Assembly (NCBI GenBank): GCA_020633205.1
Contig: JACKEB010000016.1
Location: forward strand, 1 to 64,000
Direction of reading: 5' to 3'
From: Polyangiaceae bacterium
GTDB taxonomy: Bacteria; Myxococcota_A; Polyangia; Polyangiales; Polyangiaceae
Length of the DNA stretch: 64,000 nt
In this document: positions 16,549-25,100 of the stretch, piece by piece
Numbering within the stretch: the stretch's first letter is position 1
Layout of the letters: each line of letters opens with the position of its first letter
Notes under the pieces: generated by a model
Told to the model about the DNA's origin: nothing
Database searches by the model: none
What the model saw: the letters and a program-made list of their open reading frames with translations, nothing else
Translations under genes and position numbers: made by a program

Positions 16549-17577
16549 ATGCCGATTGATCTGCGCTCCGATACCGTAACCCAGCCGAGCGCCGCCATGC
16601 GTGAAGCCATCGCCAAAGCGCCGCTGGGGGACGACGTGTATGGCGAGGACCCTAGCGTGAACGAGCTGCAGGACGAAGTCGCGAGCCTGCTCGAAAAGCA
16701 GGCGGCGCTCTTCGTGCCCTCCGGCACGATGAGCAATCAGCTCGCGCTCATGGCCCAGACCGAGCGTGGTGACGAGGTCGTGATCGGGGAGCGCGCCCAC
16801 TGCGCCTGGTTCGAGTCGGGTGCGGCGGCCGCGCTATCCGGCGTTCAGTTCGCGACCGCAGGCAGCGGCGGTCTGTTCGACGCGGATGATCTGCGGGCCG
16901 CCATCAAGCCGAGCAGCTACTACCTTCCCCGCACGTCACTGGTGGCAGTGGAGAATACGCACAACGCATCCGGCGGACGGGTGTTCCCCTTGGCAGACGT
17001 GGTGGCTATCGCCGAAGCGGCCCACGCCGCGAACCTGAAGCTCCACTTGGATGGCGCGCGCTTGTGGAACGCAGCGGCGGCCACAGGGGTGAGCCTCGCG
17101 GAGCTAGCGGCACCCGCCGACAGCGTCAGCGTCTGCTTCTCCAAGGGACTTGGAGCACCCGTCGGCTCGGCGCTCGTTGGTTCTCGGGAGCTGATTACCC
17201 GCGCCCGGCGCCTGCGCAAGATGCTCGGCGGTGGCATGCGCCAGGCCGGCGTGTTGGCGGCGGGTGCCCTGTACGCACTTCGGAACAACCAGAGCCGACT
17301 AGCGGACGATCATCGCCACGCGCGTTTCTTTGCGGAAAATATCGCAAGCTGCGAGGGTATCACGCTCGACCTAGAAAGCGTGCAGACCAACATTATCCTC
17401 TTCGAGGTACCAGGTAGCGCGGAAGAGCTATGCGAGCGCGCAAGGCAGCGCGGGGTACTACTCTCCGCGATGGGCCCAAAGAGCGTGCGGGCTGTGACCC
17501 ACTTGGACGTCAGCTTCGATGAGGTGCGCGAGGCGGCGAGTTCCATCAAGCAGCTCCTCGACGGGGGTTGGGGGTGA
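16549..17577 (+). CDS. ltaE: Low-specificity L-threonine aldolase
   Basis: This PLP enzyme of fold type I cleaves L-threonine or allo-threonine to glycine and acetaldehyde. The 342-residue length is typical. It starts DLRSDTVTQPS, has GDDVYGEDPSVNELQ, FVPSGTMSNQLAL, LHLDGARLWNAA with the PLP-contacting Asp, and the Schiff-base lysine in CFSKGLGAPVGS near residue 201. GMRQAGVLAAGALYAL follows. Its stop overlaps the next gene's GTG by four bases (GTGA). A glycine-cleavage operon lies about 38 kb away in the same window; the two would connect threonine to one-carbon units, which is only metabolic inference. Confidence 0.93.
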   Translation: MPIDLRSDTVTQPSAAMREAIAKAPLGDDVYGEDPSVNELQDEVASLLEKQAALFVPSGTMSNQLALMAQTERGDEVVIGERAHCAWFESGAAAALSGVQFATAGSGGLFDADDLRAAIKPSSYYLPRTSLVAVENTHNASGGRVFPLADVVAIAEAAHAANLKLHLDGARLWNAAAATGVSLAELAAPADSVSVCFSKGLGAPVGSALVGSRELITRARRLRKMLGGGMRQAGVLAAGALYALRNNQSRLADDHRHARFFAENIASCEGITLDLESVQTNIILFEVPGSAEELCERARQRGVLLSAMGPKSVRAVTHLDVSFDEVREAASSIKQLLDGGWG

Positions 17578-18710
17578 GGGGCGAAGCGTTCTCGCCGCCG
17601 GCGGCTACGTTGCTCGCGCTGTCCGCGCTACTGACGCTTGGCGCCTGCGCACCGTCCTTCAGCGATGCGTTCGAGCGCGAGCGCGCCGCTGCCATTCGTA
17701 CCTACGGCGCAGGCCGCTACGTCGAGGCAGCGCAGCACTGGGAACAAGTGGCGAAAGAAGCGCCAGACAAACATCAGCGCTACGAGGCGCTGTACCGCGC
17801 GGCAGTCTCCTACAAGCGCGGCAAGCGAGGCAGCGAGGCGCGAAGACTCTATCAGCGTATCCTTAAGGAAGCGCCAGACACGAGCCGCGCGCCAAGGGCG
17901 GCCTACGATCTCGCCGACCTCGACATTGAAGGCGGAAAGGACGCTGCTGGCTTCAAGGCGATGGAGCAGGTAATCGAGCGCTACCCCGACGCCAGCACGG
18001 GACCGTCTGCGCTAAACCGCTACCTCGTGTGGCTCGAGGATCAGCAAGGAGAGGCTGCAGCGAAGGCCTGGCTCGAGTCGCGCATTCCACGCCAGGAAGG
18101 CACAGAACTCGGGCAGTACCTCCACTACGCCTACGCGAAGCTGCTACTGAGTATGGGCGATAAGCGGGGCGCGCTCGCTCGCTACCTGCTGGTCGCTGAT
18201 AAGTATCCCTACCCGAAGGGTGCCCTGTGGGACGACTCGCTGTTCCACGCGGCGGAGCTCGAGCAAGAGCTCGGGAACCCCCAAGGCGCAGTGAAGCACC
18301 TCAAGCGCATGCTGAAGGAGCGCGAGCCGTCGAGTCTGTCCGGTAGCTACGAGCGCCCCCGCTACAGTGAGAGCCAGTACAAGCTCGCGCTGCTCTACCG
18401 TGACGCCCTCCACCAGCCCGAGGACGCCATCCGTGAGTTCGAGCGCTTACGTAAGGACTTTACCACGAGCATCCTGAGGGATGATGCCGCGTGGCAAGAG
18501 GCCAAGCTGCGCGTCCAGCGCAACGACACCAGCGGCGCGTGTCGGGCGATGCGTTGGTTGCGCGACGAGATCCCGGATAGTCGCTACTCAGCTTGCGGTC
18601 AGCTGCTGTGCAGCGAGCTCAAGCCGCTCGACCGCGAATGCCGCGACTACATCCAGCGCGAGCTTCGGCCAGCAGCAGAAGAGCTCGACGACGCCAGCGA
18701 AGCGCCCTGA
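17574..18710 (+). CDS. TPR-repeat outer-membrane-type lipoprotein
   Basis: This 378-residue lipoprotein has a hydrophobic signal and lipobox LTLGAC (Cys near residue 24), then tetratricopeptide-like helical pairs throughout (for example RYVEAAQHWEQVAKEAP, RGSEARRLYQRILKEAP, PEDAIREFERLRKDF). The repeats suggest a protein scaffold similar to BamD/YbgF-type periplasmic TPR proteins, but no specific orthologue was recognised. The GTG at 17574 overlaps the threonine aldolase stop as GTGA; a TTG six bases upstream is also in frame. The aldolase probably shares its transcript. Confidence 0.8.
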   Translation: MRGEAFSPPAATLLALSALLTLGACAPSFSDAFERERAAAIRTYGAGRYVEAAQHWEQVAKEAPDKHQRYEALYRAAVSYKRGKRGSEARRLYQRILKEAPDTSRAPRAAYDLADLDIEGGKDAAGFKAMEQVIERYPDASTGPSALNRYLVWLEDQQGEAAAKAWLESRIPRQEGTELGQYLHYAYAKLLLSMGDKRGALARYLLVADKYPYPKGALWDDSLFHAAELEQELGNPQGAVKHLKRMLKEREPSSLSGSYERPRYSESQYKLALLYRDALHQPEDAIREFERLRKDFTTSILRDDAAWQEAKLRVQRNDTSGACRAMRWLRDEIPDSRYSACGQLLCSELKPLDRECRDYIQRELRPAAEELDDASEAP

Positions 18711-18766
18711 CGAAACGCGCTCGCGAAAAACGCTCAGAGCCGACCACGCGGTGAGGAATGTAAGAA

Positions 18767-18791
18767 GGGGAGTCGCCTTGCGGCGCTCCCC
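18767..18791. terminator. Hairpin between convergent genes
   Basis: GGGGAG-t-CGCC (18767-18777) pairs with GGCG-CTCCCC (18782-18791) around a 4-base loop, between the convergent TPR lipoprotein and acidic-protein genes. It is probably a two-way terminator, but no strong T-run is present. Confidence 0.5.
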
Positions 18792-18832
18792 TCACCCCCA
18801 ATCGAGCAGTGGACGCGTATCCCGACGACGGC

Positions 18833-19219
18833 TCAGAGCTCGTCGTCTTCGTCTTCGAAGTACTCGTCGTCGTCTTCCGACTCGTCTTCGTCTTCGTCTT
18901 CTTCTTCTTCGTCTTCTTCGTCGTCGTCGTCCTCGTCTTGACGAGGTTCAGTCTTCAGATCGATTCCGACTTCACCCAGCTGGGTCTCGAGCAGCTCGAA
19001 CAACTCATCGGTGTCGTCGCCGCTCCACTCGTCGAGGATGTCAGTCAGAAACTCGTAGAAGTCTCCGCTGTCCAGCCGTCGTTCGATTTCCTCGACTTGC
19101 TCTTCGGTAAAGCTTTCGAGGATGTCTTCGCGTAGCGACTCTGTATCGCCTTCTTCGATGGCCTCCTGAGAGGACAGTCGAATCTGCCGAACCGCACGCC
19201 GATCGAGGTAGATGTCCAT
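18833..19219 (-). CDS. Small protein with poly-acidic C-terminal tail
   Basis: This 128-residue protein was not recognised. The first ~90 residues look like a soluble helical domain (MDIYLDRRAVRQIRL; several EEQVEEIERRL-type helices). The last ~35 residues are almost only Asp and Glu with a few Ser, Tyr and Phe. The coding strand has a GA-rich run of GAC/GAA/GAG codons there. The tail is real coding sequence, judged by the non-repetitive domain before it and its in-frame stop. Function unknown; acidic tails of this kind can act as charge mimics or chaperone-like extensions. Confidence 0.72.
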   Translation of the reverse strand: MDIYLDRRAVRQIRLSSQEAIEEGDTESLREDILESFTEEQVEEIERRLDSGDFYEFLTDILDEWSGDDTDELFELLETQLGEVGIDLKTEPRQDEDDDDEEDEEEEDEDEDESEDDDEYFEDEDDEL

Positions 19220-19321
19220 GGATAGAGCTTCCTGAGTCCTTGGTCGGGCTTTAGACGATGCTTCGATGGCCCGTCAAGGGATCGTGAACACGCCCCGTTG
19301 AACTTCGGGTTGAGGTAGAAG

Positions 19322-19999
19322 ATGGGAGTGGGCTGGACGGTTCGAACTCTGCTCGGGTTGATGGCGCTGAACTCGCTCTGCAGCGCCCAGACCGCTGGTG
19401 CGGAGGCGAACGTGCGAGACATCCCCGCGCCGCGCGGTGCACCCCCGATCTCGGCGCACTACCTGCAGTATGGGGTGGGGCTGGTGACCGAGTCCGCGGC
19501 GGATGCGGGCGACGTGTGTCCAAGCGGGGCATCGGCACCGTGCATTCTGGGGTCCGGTGGCGGCCTCGCGATTCGCGTCGGCTATCGCTCACGGGGCCCC
19601 TGGTACGTCGGTGGGGCCTACGAGTTCTCCAGGCAGGACCCTTCGAACCTGATGCGGCTGGCCATCTTGCAGCAGCTCCGCGCAGAAACACGCTTCTATA
19701 CGAACACCGAGGCCCGTCTGAGTCCGTACCTAGCGGGCGGGCTTGGAATGGCGCTGTACGGCAACGAGTTCGGCAGCGACACCGGCGGGGTGTCGACTTT
19801 TCTGGGAGGTGGCCTCGAGCTCCAGCTGAGCCGCACGACGGTGATTGGGGGAAGCTTGGTGTACCGGCCGCTACTGCTTCGTGGCTGGACCGACTCGGCC
19901 GGCCAGCGCCGCTCTGATCGCTTCCTGGGTTTCGGATTGGCCCATCTGGTGGCGCTCGAAATCACCCTCGAGGTCCGGAGTCCGCTGAGTCGTTGGTAG
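19322..19999 (+). CDS. Predicted outer-membrane beta-barrel protein
   Basis: This 225-residue protein starts with a signal peptide (LLGLMALNSLCSAQTAGA). It then alternates short aromatic strands with Gly-rich turns, such as HYLQYGVGLV, LAIRVGYRSRGPWYVGGAYEFSR, RLSPYLAGGLGMALYG and FLGGGLELQL. The pattern and length suggest an 8-strand barrel. No specific family was recognised, and the final residue is Trp, which is compatible with an outer-membrane insertion signal. It is a single gene, transcribed away from the acidic-protein gene. Confidence 0.68.
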   Translation: MGVGWTVRTLLGLMALNSLCSAQTAGAEANVRDIPAPRGAPPISAHYLQYGVGLVTESAADAGDVCPSGASAPCILGSGGGLAIRVGYRSRGPWYVGGAYEFSRQDPSNLMRLAILQQLRAETRFYTNTEARLSPYLAGGLGMALYGNEFGSDTGGVSTFLGGGLELQLSRTTVIGGSLVYRPLLLRGWTDSAGQRRSDRFLGFGLAHLVALEITLEVRSPLSRW

Positions 20000-20048
20000 T
20001 CGCCTTTCGCAAACAGATCCTTGACTCAGCTAGCAGGTAGTTGTCCTC

Positions 20049-21647
20049 TTGCCGGCTGTGAGGTGTGATCGCTGTGGGCGGGAAAACCCGGACCATGTGA
20101 CATTCTGCATGGACTGCGGGAACCGCCTGAAGCCGGCGCAACGAGTGGTCGAACCCACGCCACCGCGCGGCGTGCAGTCTCCGCTGGGCGGGACTGCGTT
20201 CATGGACCAGTCGCCGCTCGCAGAACAGCCACAGCAACCGCCAGCGCCCGCTGCGCCCATCGCGCCTGCCGCTGCCATTGCGCCCGCTGCTGCCATTGCA
20301 CCCGCTGCACCCGAGCGCCCACCGAGTGTGAGGCCGCGGCCCGCTGCGCCGGATTTCGAGTTCGCGCCCAAGCCACCCGCTGGCGAGGGCAATACCTGTT
20401 CGCGCTGCGGCACGCTGAACCCGGAGGTCAATCGCTTCTGCCTCTCGTGCGGTTCGCAGCTCCATCACTCGAAGCCCGCACTGGCGAGTCCGGTCGTGGA
20501 CTTCGGAGCGCCCCCAGCGCCCACACCCCAAAACGTGACGTGCGGCCGTTGCAAGGGCAGCAACCAGCCAAACATGCGCTTCTGCCAGTTCTGCGGAGCC
20601 TCGCTGACAGGCAACGATGCAACGCGCCCCGACTCGCCGGAAGCACGCCAAGCCGCAGCGGAAGCGTTCGAGCAAATTCGACAAGCCGCACCTCAACCGC
20701 CAACGCCCGCGCCCATCGCCCAGGCCGCTCCAGCCTACGCAGCCCCTCAGCCTGTTGCGACTGCCCCGCACCCACAACCACTCGCGGGGCACCAGCCAAT
20801 TCCGGTGCCAGCGCCGGTTCCCGCCCCACAGCCGGTAGTGTCGCCGCAGCCCGTGCCGCTGCCTCACCCTCATCCAGCTCCTCAGCCGACGCAGCCCCAA
20901 CCCGCAGCGCAGCCTCACACGGCGCCGCAGCCCGGAGGAGCCCCCGCGGCCGAGGCGTCGGGGCAGGCCCGTGGCAAGCTCGTTGTGATCGCTCAGGACG
21001 GTAGCCCTGGCCGCGAATACCCGATTTTCGACGACCAGGTAGACATCGGCCGGCACGAAGGGGCGATTGTGCTGCCCAACGACCCTTACGTTTCCCCGCG
21101 CCACGCTCGGGTGATGCATCGTGACGGTCACTTCTTTATCCGCGACCTAGGGTCCGTGAACGGCGTCTACGTGCGCCTAACGAAGAGCGAAAGCCTGAGA
21201 AATGCTGACTTGCTTCTCGTTGGCTTGGAGGTGTTAAGGTTCGAAATCGTGAGCGAAGCGGAGAAAGGCTTGGGGCAGGCAGCGGAGCGAGGAACGCAAA
21301 TCTTCGGTTCTCCAGCCGCGCCGCGCTTCGCGAGGCTGTGTCAGAAGACGGTTGAAGGGGTCACCCGCGACGTCTACCACCTGACGCGCGAGCAAACTGT
21401 CATCGGGCGAGAGTCAGGTGATATCGTGTTCACGGGCGATCCATTCATGAGCCGACGACACGCAGGAATCACTCGAGAGCCCTCCGGGCGCGACTTCAGC
21501 CTGCGTGACCTGGGTTCGTCCAACGGGACGTACCTGGCGATCCGCGGTGAACAACAGCTGGAAGACGGCGATCACGTACGTATCGGCCAGCACCTATTTC
21601 GTCTGGAAATTCTTTCGGGTTCACGCCAAGCACGGCGTGAGTTTTGA
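20049..21647 (+). CDS. Protein with three zinc ribbons and two FHA domains
   Basis: This 532-residue cytoplasmic signalling protein has three zinc ribbons with CxxCG...CxxCG spacing: CDRCGRENPDHVTFCMDCG near residue 5, CSRCGTLNPEVNRFCLSCG near 117 and CGRCKGSNQPNMRFCQFCG near 165. A Pro/Ala/Gln-rich linker of ~120 residues follows. Two FHA domains follow (about 310-405 and 440-530), each with the GR, SxxH and NG motifs (IGRHEG, SPRHA, GSVNGVY; IGRESG, SRRHA, GSSNGTY), so both should bind phosphothreonine. It starts at a weak TTG (20049) or at GTG 20058. The PP2C phosphatase gene begins 18 bp later, consistent with a phospho-signalling module. Confidence 0.9.
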   Translation: MPAVRCDRCGRENPDHVTFCMDCGNRLKPAQRVVEPTPPRGVQSPLGGTAFMDQSPLAEQPQQPPAPAAPIAPAAAIAPAAAIAPAAPERPPSVRPRPAAPDFEFAPKPPAGEGNTCSRCGTLNPEVNRFCLSCGSQLHHSKPALASPVVDFGAPPAPTPQNVTCGRCKGSNQPNMRFCQFCGASLTGNDATRPDSPEARQAAAEAFEQIRQAAPQPPTPAPIAQAAPAYAAPQPVATAPHPQPLAGHQPIPVPAPVPAPQPVVSPQPVPLPHPHPAPQPTQPQPAAQPHTAPQPGGAPAAEASGQARGKLVVIAQDGSPGREYPIFDDQVDIGRHEGAIVLPNDPYVSPRHARVMHRDGHFFIRDLGSVNGVYVRLTKSESLRNADLLLVGLEVLRFEIVSEAEKGLGQAAERGTQIFGSPAAPRFARLCQKTVEGVTRDVYHLTREQTVIGRESGDIVFTGDPFMSRRHAGITREPSGRDFSLRDLGSSNGTYLAIRGEQQLEDGDHVRIGQHLFRLEILSGSRQARREF

Positions 21648-21665
21648 TCGGGCCACCAAGCTGAT

Positions 21666-22877
21666 ATGAGCCAAAACGGGGACGCGGCGGGCGACATCCG
21701 CATTCATCTATTCGGCCGTACCGACGTCGGTCAGATCCGCGAACACAACGAGGACAACTTCCTCGTCGCAGACCTGACACGTCGAAGCCGCAGCCTGATG
21801 GAGGCGGACCGTCAGCAAACGGTAGGTCCTCGAGGCACGGTTCTCGGCGTGTGCGACGGTATGGGCGGAGCGGCGGCGGGTGAAGTCGCGAGCCAACTTG
21901 CCGTCGACATCATCTACGAGAAGCTCGTCGACGGGGAGCTGCCAAAGGATCGCGACGATCTCGCACGGCGCCTGGTGCGTGCGATCGAAGAAGCCGGCCT
22001 GCGCATCTTCAACGAGGCTCGCGCTGATCGCAGTCGGCGAGGCATGGGCACCACCTCCACTATCGCGGCGCTCGTCGACTCCCGCCTCTTCCTCGGCCAG
22101 GTCGGGGACAGCCGCGCGTACATCTTGCGCGGCGATCGCATGGTTCAGGTTACGCGCGATCAGTCCTTGGTAAACCAGCTGATCGAAGCCGGTCAGCTCA
22201 CGGAAGAGGAAGCAGAAACCTTCGAGCACAACAACATCATCCTGCAGGCGCTGGGAACTGCGGACACGGTGCAGGTCGACCTCACCTACGCAGATCTGCG
22301 CCAAGGCGATGTGCTGATGCTCTGCTCCGACGGGCTGAGCGGGATGTTGCGCGCAGATGAGATGCGCGAGGTGTTGATCACCATCAAAGATCCACTGGAA
22401 GCCTGCAAGGTTCTGACGGACCGCGCGAATCTCGCCGGCGGTCACGACAACATCACGGTGATCGTCGCCAAGTTCGAGGGCTCGGGTCTACCCCCGGCGA
22501 GTGCTGAAGACCTCCTCAGCTACCAGAAGTACGCGATCACCCAGCAAGCGACCGCAGACGCCACCGTGCGGGCTGCACCCGTCGCTCCAGAGACGCCCCT
22601 CAACCTGAGCGACGAAGCAGCTCGCGAGTCACGCAAGCTCAAGGTTTCCCACACCATGGTCGGCATGGACGCCGCGACGGTGCAGGCCGCGGTTCAGGCA
22701 GCGGGGCAAGGGCCGGCTCCCCACACTCCACCGATGCCGCCGGCGTACTACGATCCCGAAGAGGATCCGGTCGACATCCCCACCACTGGTTTGCCGCCAA
22801 CCGTGGTCGGAATGATGGTCCTGGGTGCGTTGCTGGTCGCCGCGTTGGCGGGTGGCTACCTCGCCCTGGCGCCTTGA
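21666..22877 (+). CDS. PP2C-type Ser/Thr protein phosphatase with C-terminal membrane helix
   Basis: This 403-residue PPM-family phosphatase has a catalytic domain at about residues 12-275 with all metal motifs: GQIREHNEDNF, GVCDGMGG, GMGTTST, GQVGDSRAYIL, LMLCSDGLSG and GGHDNITVIV. A linker of ~100 residues with Thr/Pro/Ala leads to a single membrane helix near the C-terminus (VVGMMVLGALLVAALAGGYL). It is likely anchored by the C-tail, with the catalytic domain in the cytoplasm. It probably reverses kinase signals read by the upstream FHA protein; the cognate kinase is not adjacent. Confidence 0.93.
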   Translation: MSQNGDAAGDIRIHLFGRTDVGQIREHNEDNFLVADLTRRSRSLMEADRQQTVGPRGTVLGVCDGMGGAAAGEVASQLAVDIIYEKLVDGELPKDRDDLARRLVRAIEEAGLRIFNEARADRSRRGMGTTSTIAALVDSRLFLGQVGDSRAYILRGDRMVQVTRDQSLVNQLIEAGQLTEEEAETFEHNNIILQALGTADTVQVDLTYADLRQGDVLMLCSDGLSGMLRADEMREVLITIKDPLEACKVLTDRANLAGGHDNITVIVAKFEGSGLPPASAEDLLSYQKYAITQQATADATVRAAPVAPETPLNLSDEAARESRKLKVSHTMVGMDAATVQAAVQAAGQGPAPHTPPMPPAYYDPEEDPVDIPTTGLPPTVVGMMVLGALLVAALAGGYLALAP

Positions 22878-22944
22878 CCAACGCGCCGTTGGAGTTCGCG
22901 CGCGCTGATCCCGCGCAGAGCCTGAGCACGTCGCGAGGTCACTG

Positions 22945-24345
22945 ATGCGACACCTGCTGCGACGTCTGCTGTGGCTCTTGCCGGGCCTGATGCTCATCAG
23001 CTTGTTGGGCTTCTGGGCGGTCAGCCGTACGTTGCAGCCAAGCGCGAGCGCGGTGCCGCGCTTCTTCAACCCAAACCCGGTCAGCGTGCGTAACCTCGCG
23101 GAAAGAGCGATGTGGGACGCAGCCGAGGGAGGAAGCGACGGAGCAATCGAGCTCCGACGCCTCGGGGGCGCAGCACTGCCCTACGTCTTGCCCAAGCTCG
23201 ATACCCTGCCGCCAGCCCAACGTACCCGCGTCGCGCTCGCTCTGGCCCCGTTGGGTCGCCGGATGGGCGTCGGGGAGCCGGAGGAGCTCGACGACGCCGA
23301 GGCGGCAGTGGTGTTCTGGGGGCGCTTTTGGCAAGACCGAGGCCTCGACTACCGCCCTTTGGTCGTCCGACGCGCGGTGTCCAGGCTGGCCTCCAAGAGC
23401 TCGACGCTGCGACGTGCAGACGTGTTGGCGCTCGACACCTATGCCTTGCCGGAGCTCTTCGCCGCGCTCTCTCCCCCCCAAACGGAGCAAGACATCCCCA
23501 GGGCCCGCCGCTTGGTCGCGGTGATCGCGCACATCACCGAGCGCAATGTACAAATCCGCAAGGAATCTACCTTGAAGGAGGCGCGGCAGAACGTACTCGA
23601 AAACCGCGAGTGGTGGCGTAGGGAGCGTTCGAACTACATCCCCCGAGAAGGCACGGACCGGGTCCTCGCGATGCTGCGAGATACCCAGTACGGCGAGTGG
23701 CTCACTGCGACCATTGTGTATCGTTCCGACGAGCTGGTTCGCCAACTCGGCTACGCGAGCGTTCCCAGCCTACGCTTGGCCGGCTGGGCAATCTTTGGGT
23801 CGATGTTGCTGGCCGTGTTGCTGCTACTCCTCCCGGTACCCCGAGGTCGACGCTACACGCTGCTTTTTGCCTGTTTCGCGAGTTCACCGTTCTGGTTCGT
23901 GTTGCTGTGGACAGGGTCTGACCTGGGCGCCGTAGCGATGGCGCTCTTCGGAGGCATCCGCACGGCAACGTACGCGAGAGCTCTACAGCGCCAGCTGGTG
24001 AGTCCCACCCTCGATCAAGCCGAACGTGGATTTGGGCTCAGTCCGCTAAGGCGCCGGGTACGTCATGCGCGCCTCGGCCTGGGCTACGCCGTCGCTGATC
24101 TGCCACTGGCCTTGCCTGGAATTTTTTCCGCGAGCATGCTCGTGGAGCTGGTTACCGGACAAAGCGCCCTGGGAACTCGCACGCTGCAGGCGGTCAAGCA
24201 GGGTGATATCGGCTGGGTGATGGTGCTCCTCGTGGCACTAACCGCGATGGTTGCAGTGGTGCAACTGATCGGCGACTACGCGCTCGGCCGCCTCGACCCA
24301 CGTCTCCGCGAGGCACTGCACAAGCGAGAGGGGCGACTCGTATGA
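22945..24345 (+). CDS. ABC-permease (DppB-like) protein with a large extracytoplasmic insertion
   Basis: This 466-residue membrane protein starts like a peptide-type ABC permease (MRHLLRRLLWLLPGLMLISLLGFWAVS) and ends like one (FSASMLVELVTGQSALGTRTLQAVKQGD, then ALTAMVAVVQLIGDYALGRLDPRLREA). Between the first helix and the next membrane block (about residue 275) is an insertion of ~240 residues with helical, HEAT-like Leu/Ala/Arg patterns (GGAALPYVLPKLDTLPPAQR). The segment corresponding to the EAA loop looks degenerate but present (ERGFGLSPLRRRVRHARLGLG). Its stop overlaps the next permease gene as ATGA. No ATPase or binding protein is nearby. Confidence 0.7.
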   Translation: MRHLLRRLLWLLPGLMLISLLGFWAVSRTLQPSASAVPRFFNPNPVSVRNLAERAMWDAAEGGSDGAIELRRLGGAALPYVLPKLDTLPPAQRTRVALALAPLGRRMGVGEPEELDDAEAAVVFWGRFWQDRGLDYRPLVVRRAVSRLASKSSTLRRADVLALDTYALPELFAALSPPQTEQDIPRARRLVAVIAHITERNVQIRKESTLKEARQNVLENREWWRRERSNYIPREGTDRVLAMLRDTQYGEWLTATIVYRSDELVRQLGYASVPSLRLAGWAIFGSMLLAVLLLLLPVPRGRRYTLLFACFASSPFWFVLLWTGSDLGAVAMALFGGIRTATYARALQRQLVSPTLDQAERGFGLSPLRRRVRHARLGLGYAVADLPLALPGIFSASMLVELVTGQSALGTRTLQAVKQGDIGWVMVLLVALTAMVAVVQLIGDYALGRLDPRLREALHKREGRLV

Positions 24346-25034
24346 GGTTTCAAGTCGCGCTGTTGCTACTTGGGCTGGGTCTCGCGCTGAGCGCAGCCGG
24401 GTCTGTGCTCTCAGCCTCACCCGGCTTGTTCCAGCTCTGCCTGGTTGGTGTTTCCGTGGCGATTTTCGGGGCAGCGCTCGGCGTTGCGCTAGCGCTCTCC
24501 GCTGCGTTCGGCCCACGCGCAGTGGATCGCTTGCTCGCGCGCGGAGTGGAGGCGAGCGCAGCGCTCCCGACGGTGATCTTTCTCGCGCTGATGTTGATCG
24601 CCCAACCTGGCCTGGGCAGTACATTAGTTTTGCTTGCGCTGCTCAGGGCGCTACGTGTTGCCCGCCCGCTACGCGCCGAACTCCTGCGGATGCAGACTCT
24701 CGATTGGGCCCTTGCATCCCGAGCGCTCGGCGCCAGCACTTGGCGTCAGTTTCTATACGGATATTTACCAGCGTTGCTCGAGTTACTGGCCCTCGAGCTC
24801 GGCAGCGGCGTCTTGTGGACGCTAGGTGTGGTCTTCGCCACCTGCTACATGCGGCCCGACCTGTTGCCCCAGGGTGTGCTTTTGTTCGACGCCGCGAGCG
24901 GCGTAGCGCCCCTCGGCTGGGCTGGGGCTGCGTTGCTCGGCGCAGGCAGCCTCGGCTTGGTCTTTCCAGGTCGCCGCAAGCGTGGGGGGGGAGGCGCACC
25001 AGCGCAGCAACCGAGCCCGACAAGAAGCGCCTGA
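24342..25034 (+). CDS. ABC-permease (DppC-like) protein
   Basis: This 230-residue polytopic membrane protein has about six predicted helices. An EAA-type loop is visible (RMQTLDWALASRALGASTWRQFLYGYLPALL), where A-x-x-L-G-A is the expected contact site for an ABC ATPase. It pairs with the preceding permease through an ATGA overlap. It is shorter than typical DppC proteins (~300 residues) and lacks the long N-terminal extension. The C-terminus is basic (RRKRGGGGAPAQQ). The transported substrate and the partner ATPase cannot be inferred from this window. Confidence 0.72.
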   Translation: MRFQVALLLLGLGLALSAAGSVLSASPGLFQLCLVGVSVAIFGAALGVALALSAAFGPRAVDRLLARGVEASAALPTVIFLALMLIAQPGLGSTLVLLALLRALRVARPLRAELLRMQTLDWALASRALGASTWRQFLYGYLPALLELLALELGSGVLWTLGVVFATCYMRPDLLPQGVLLFDAASGVAPLGWAGAALLGAGSLGLVFPGRRKRGGGGAPAQQPSPTRSA

Positions 25035-25100
25035 GCCCAAGAACTGGCGCGGATTTGGGGCTCGCTAACGCGCCGCCGGTTTTTGTTGTAGAAGCCCCCC

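Noticed and set aside
19962..21131. Long minus-strand frame of 389 residues opposite the FHA protein
   Set aside because: Arg/Gly-rich antisense product of a Pro-rich coding stretch; the plus strand encodes clear zinc ribbons and FHA domains.
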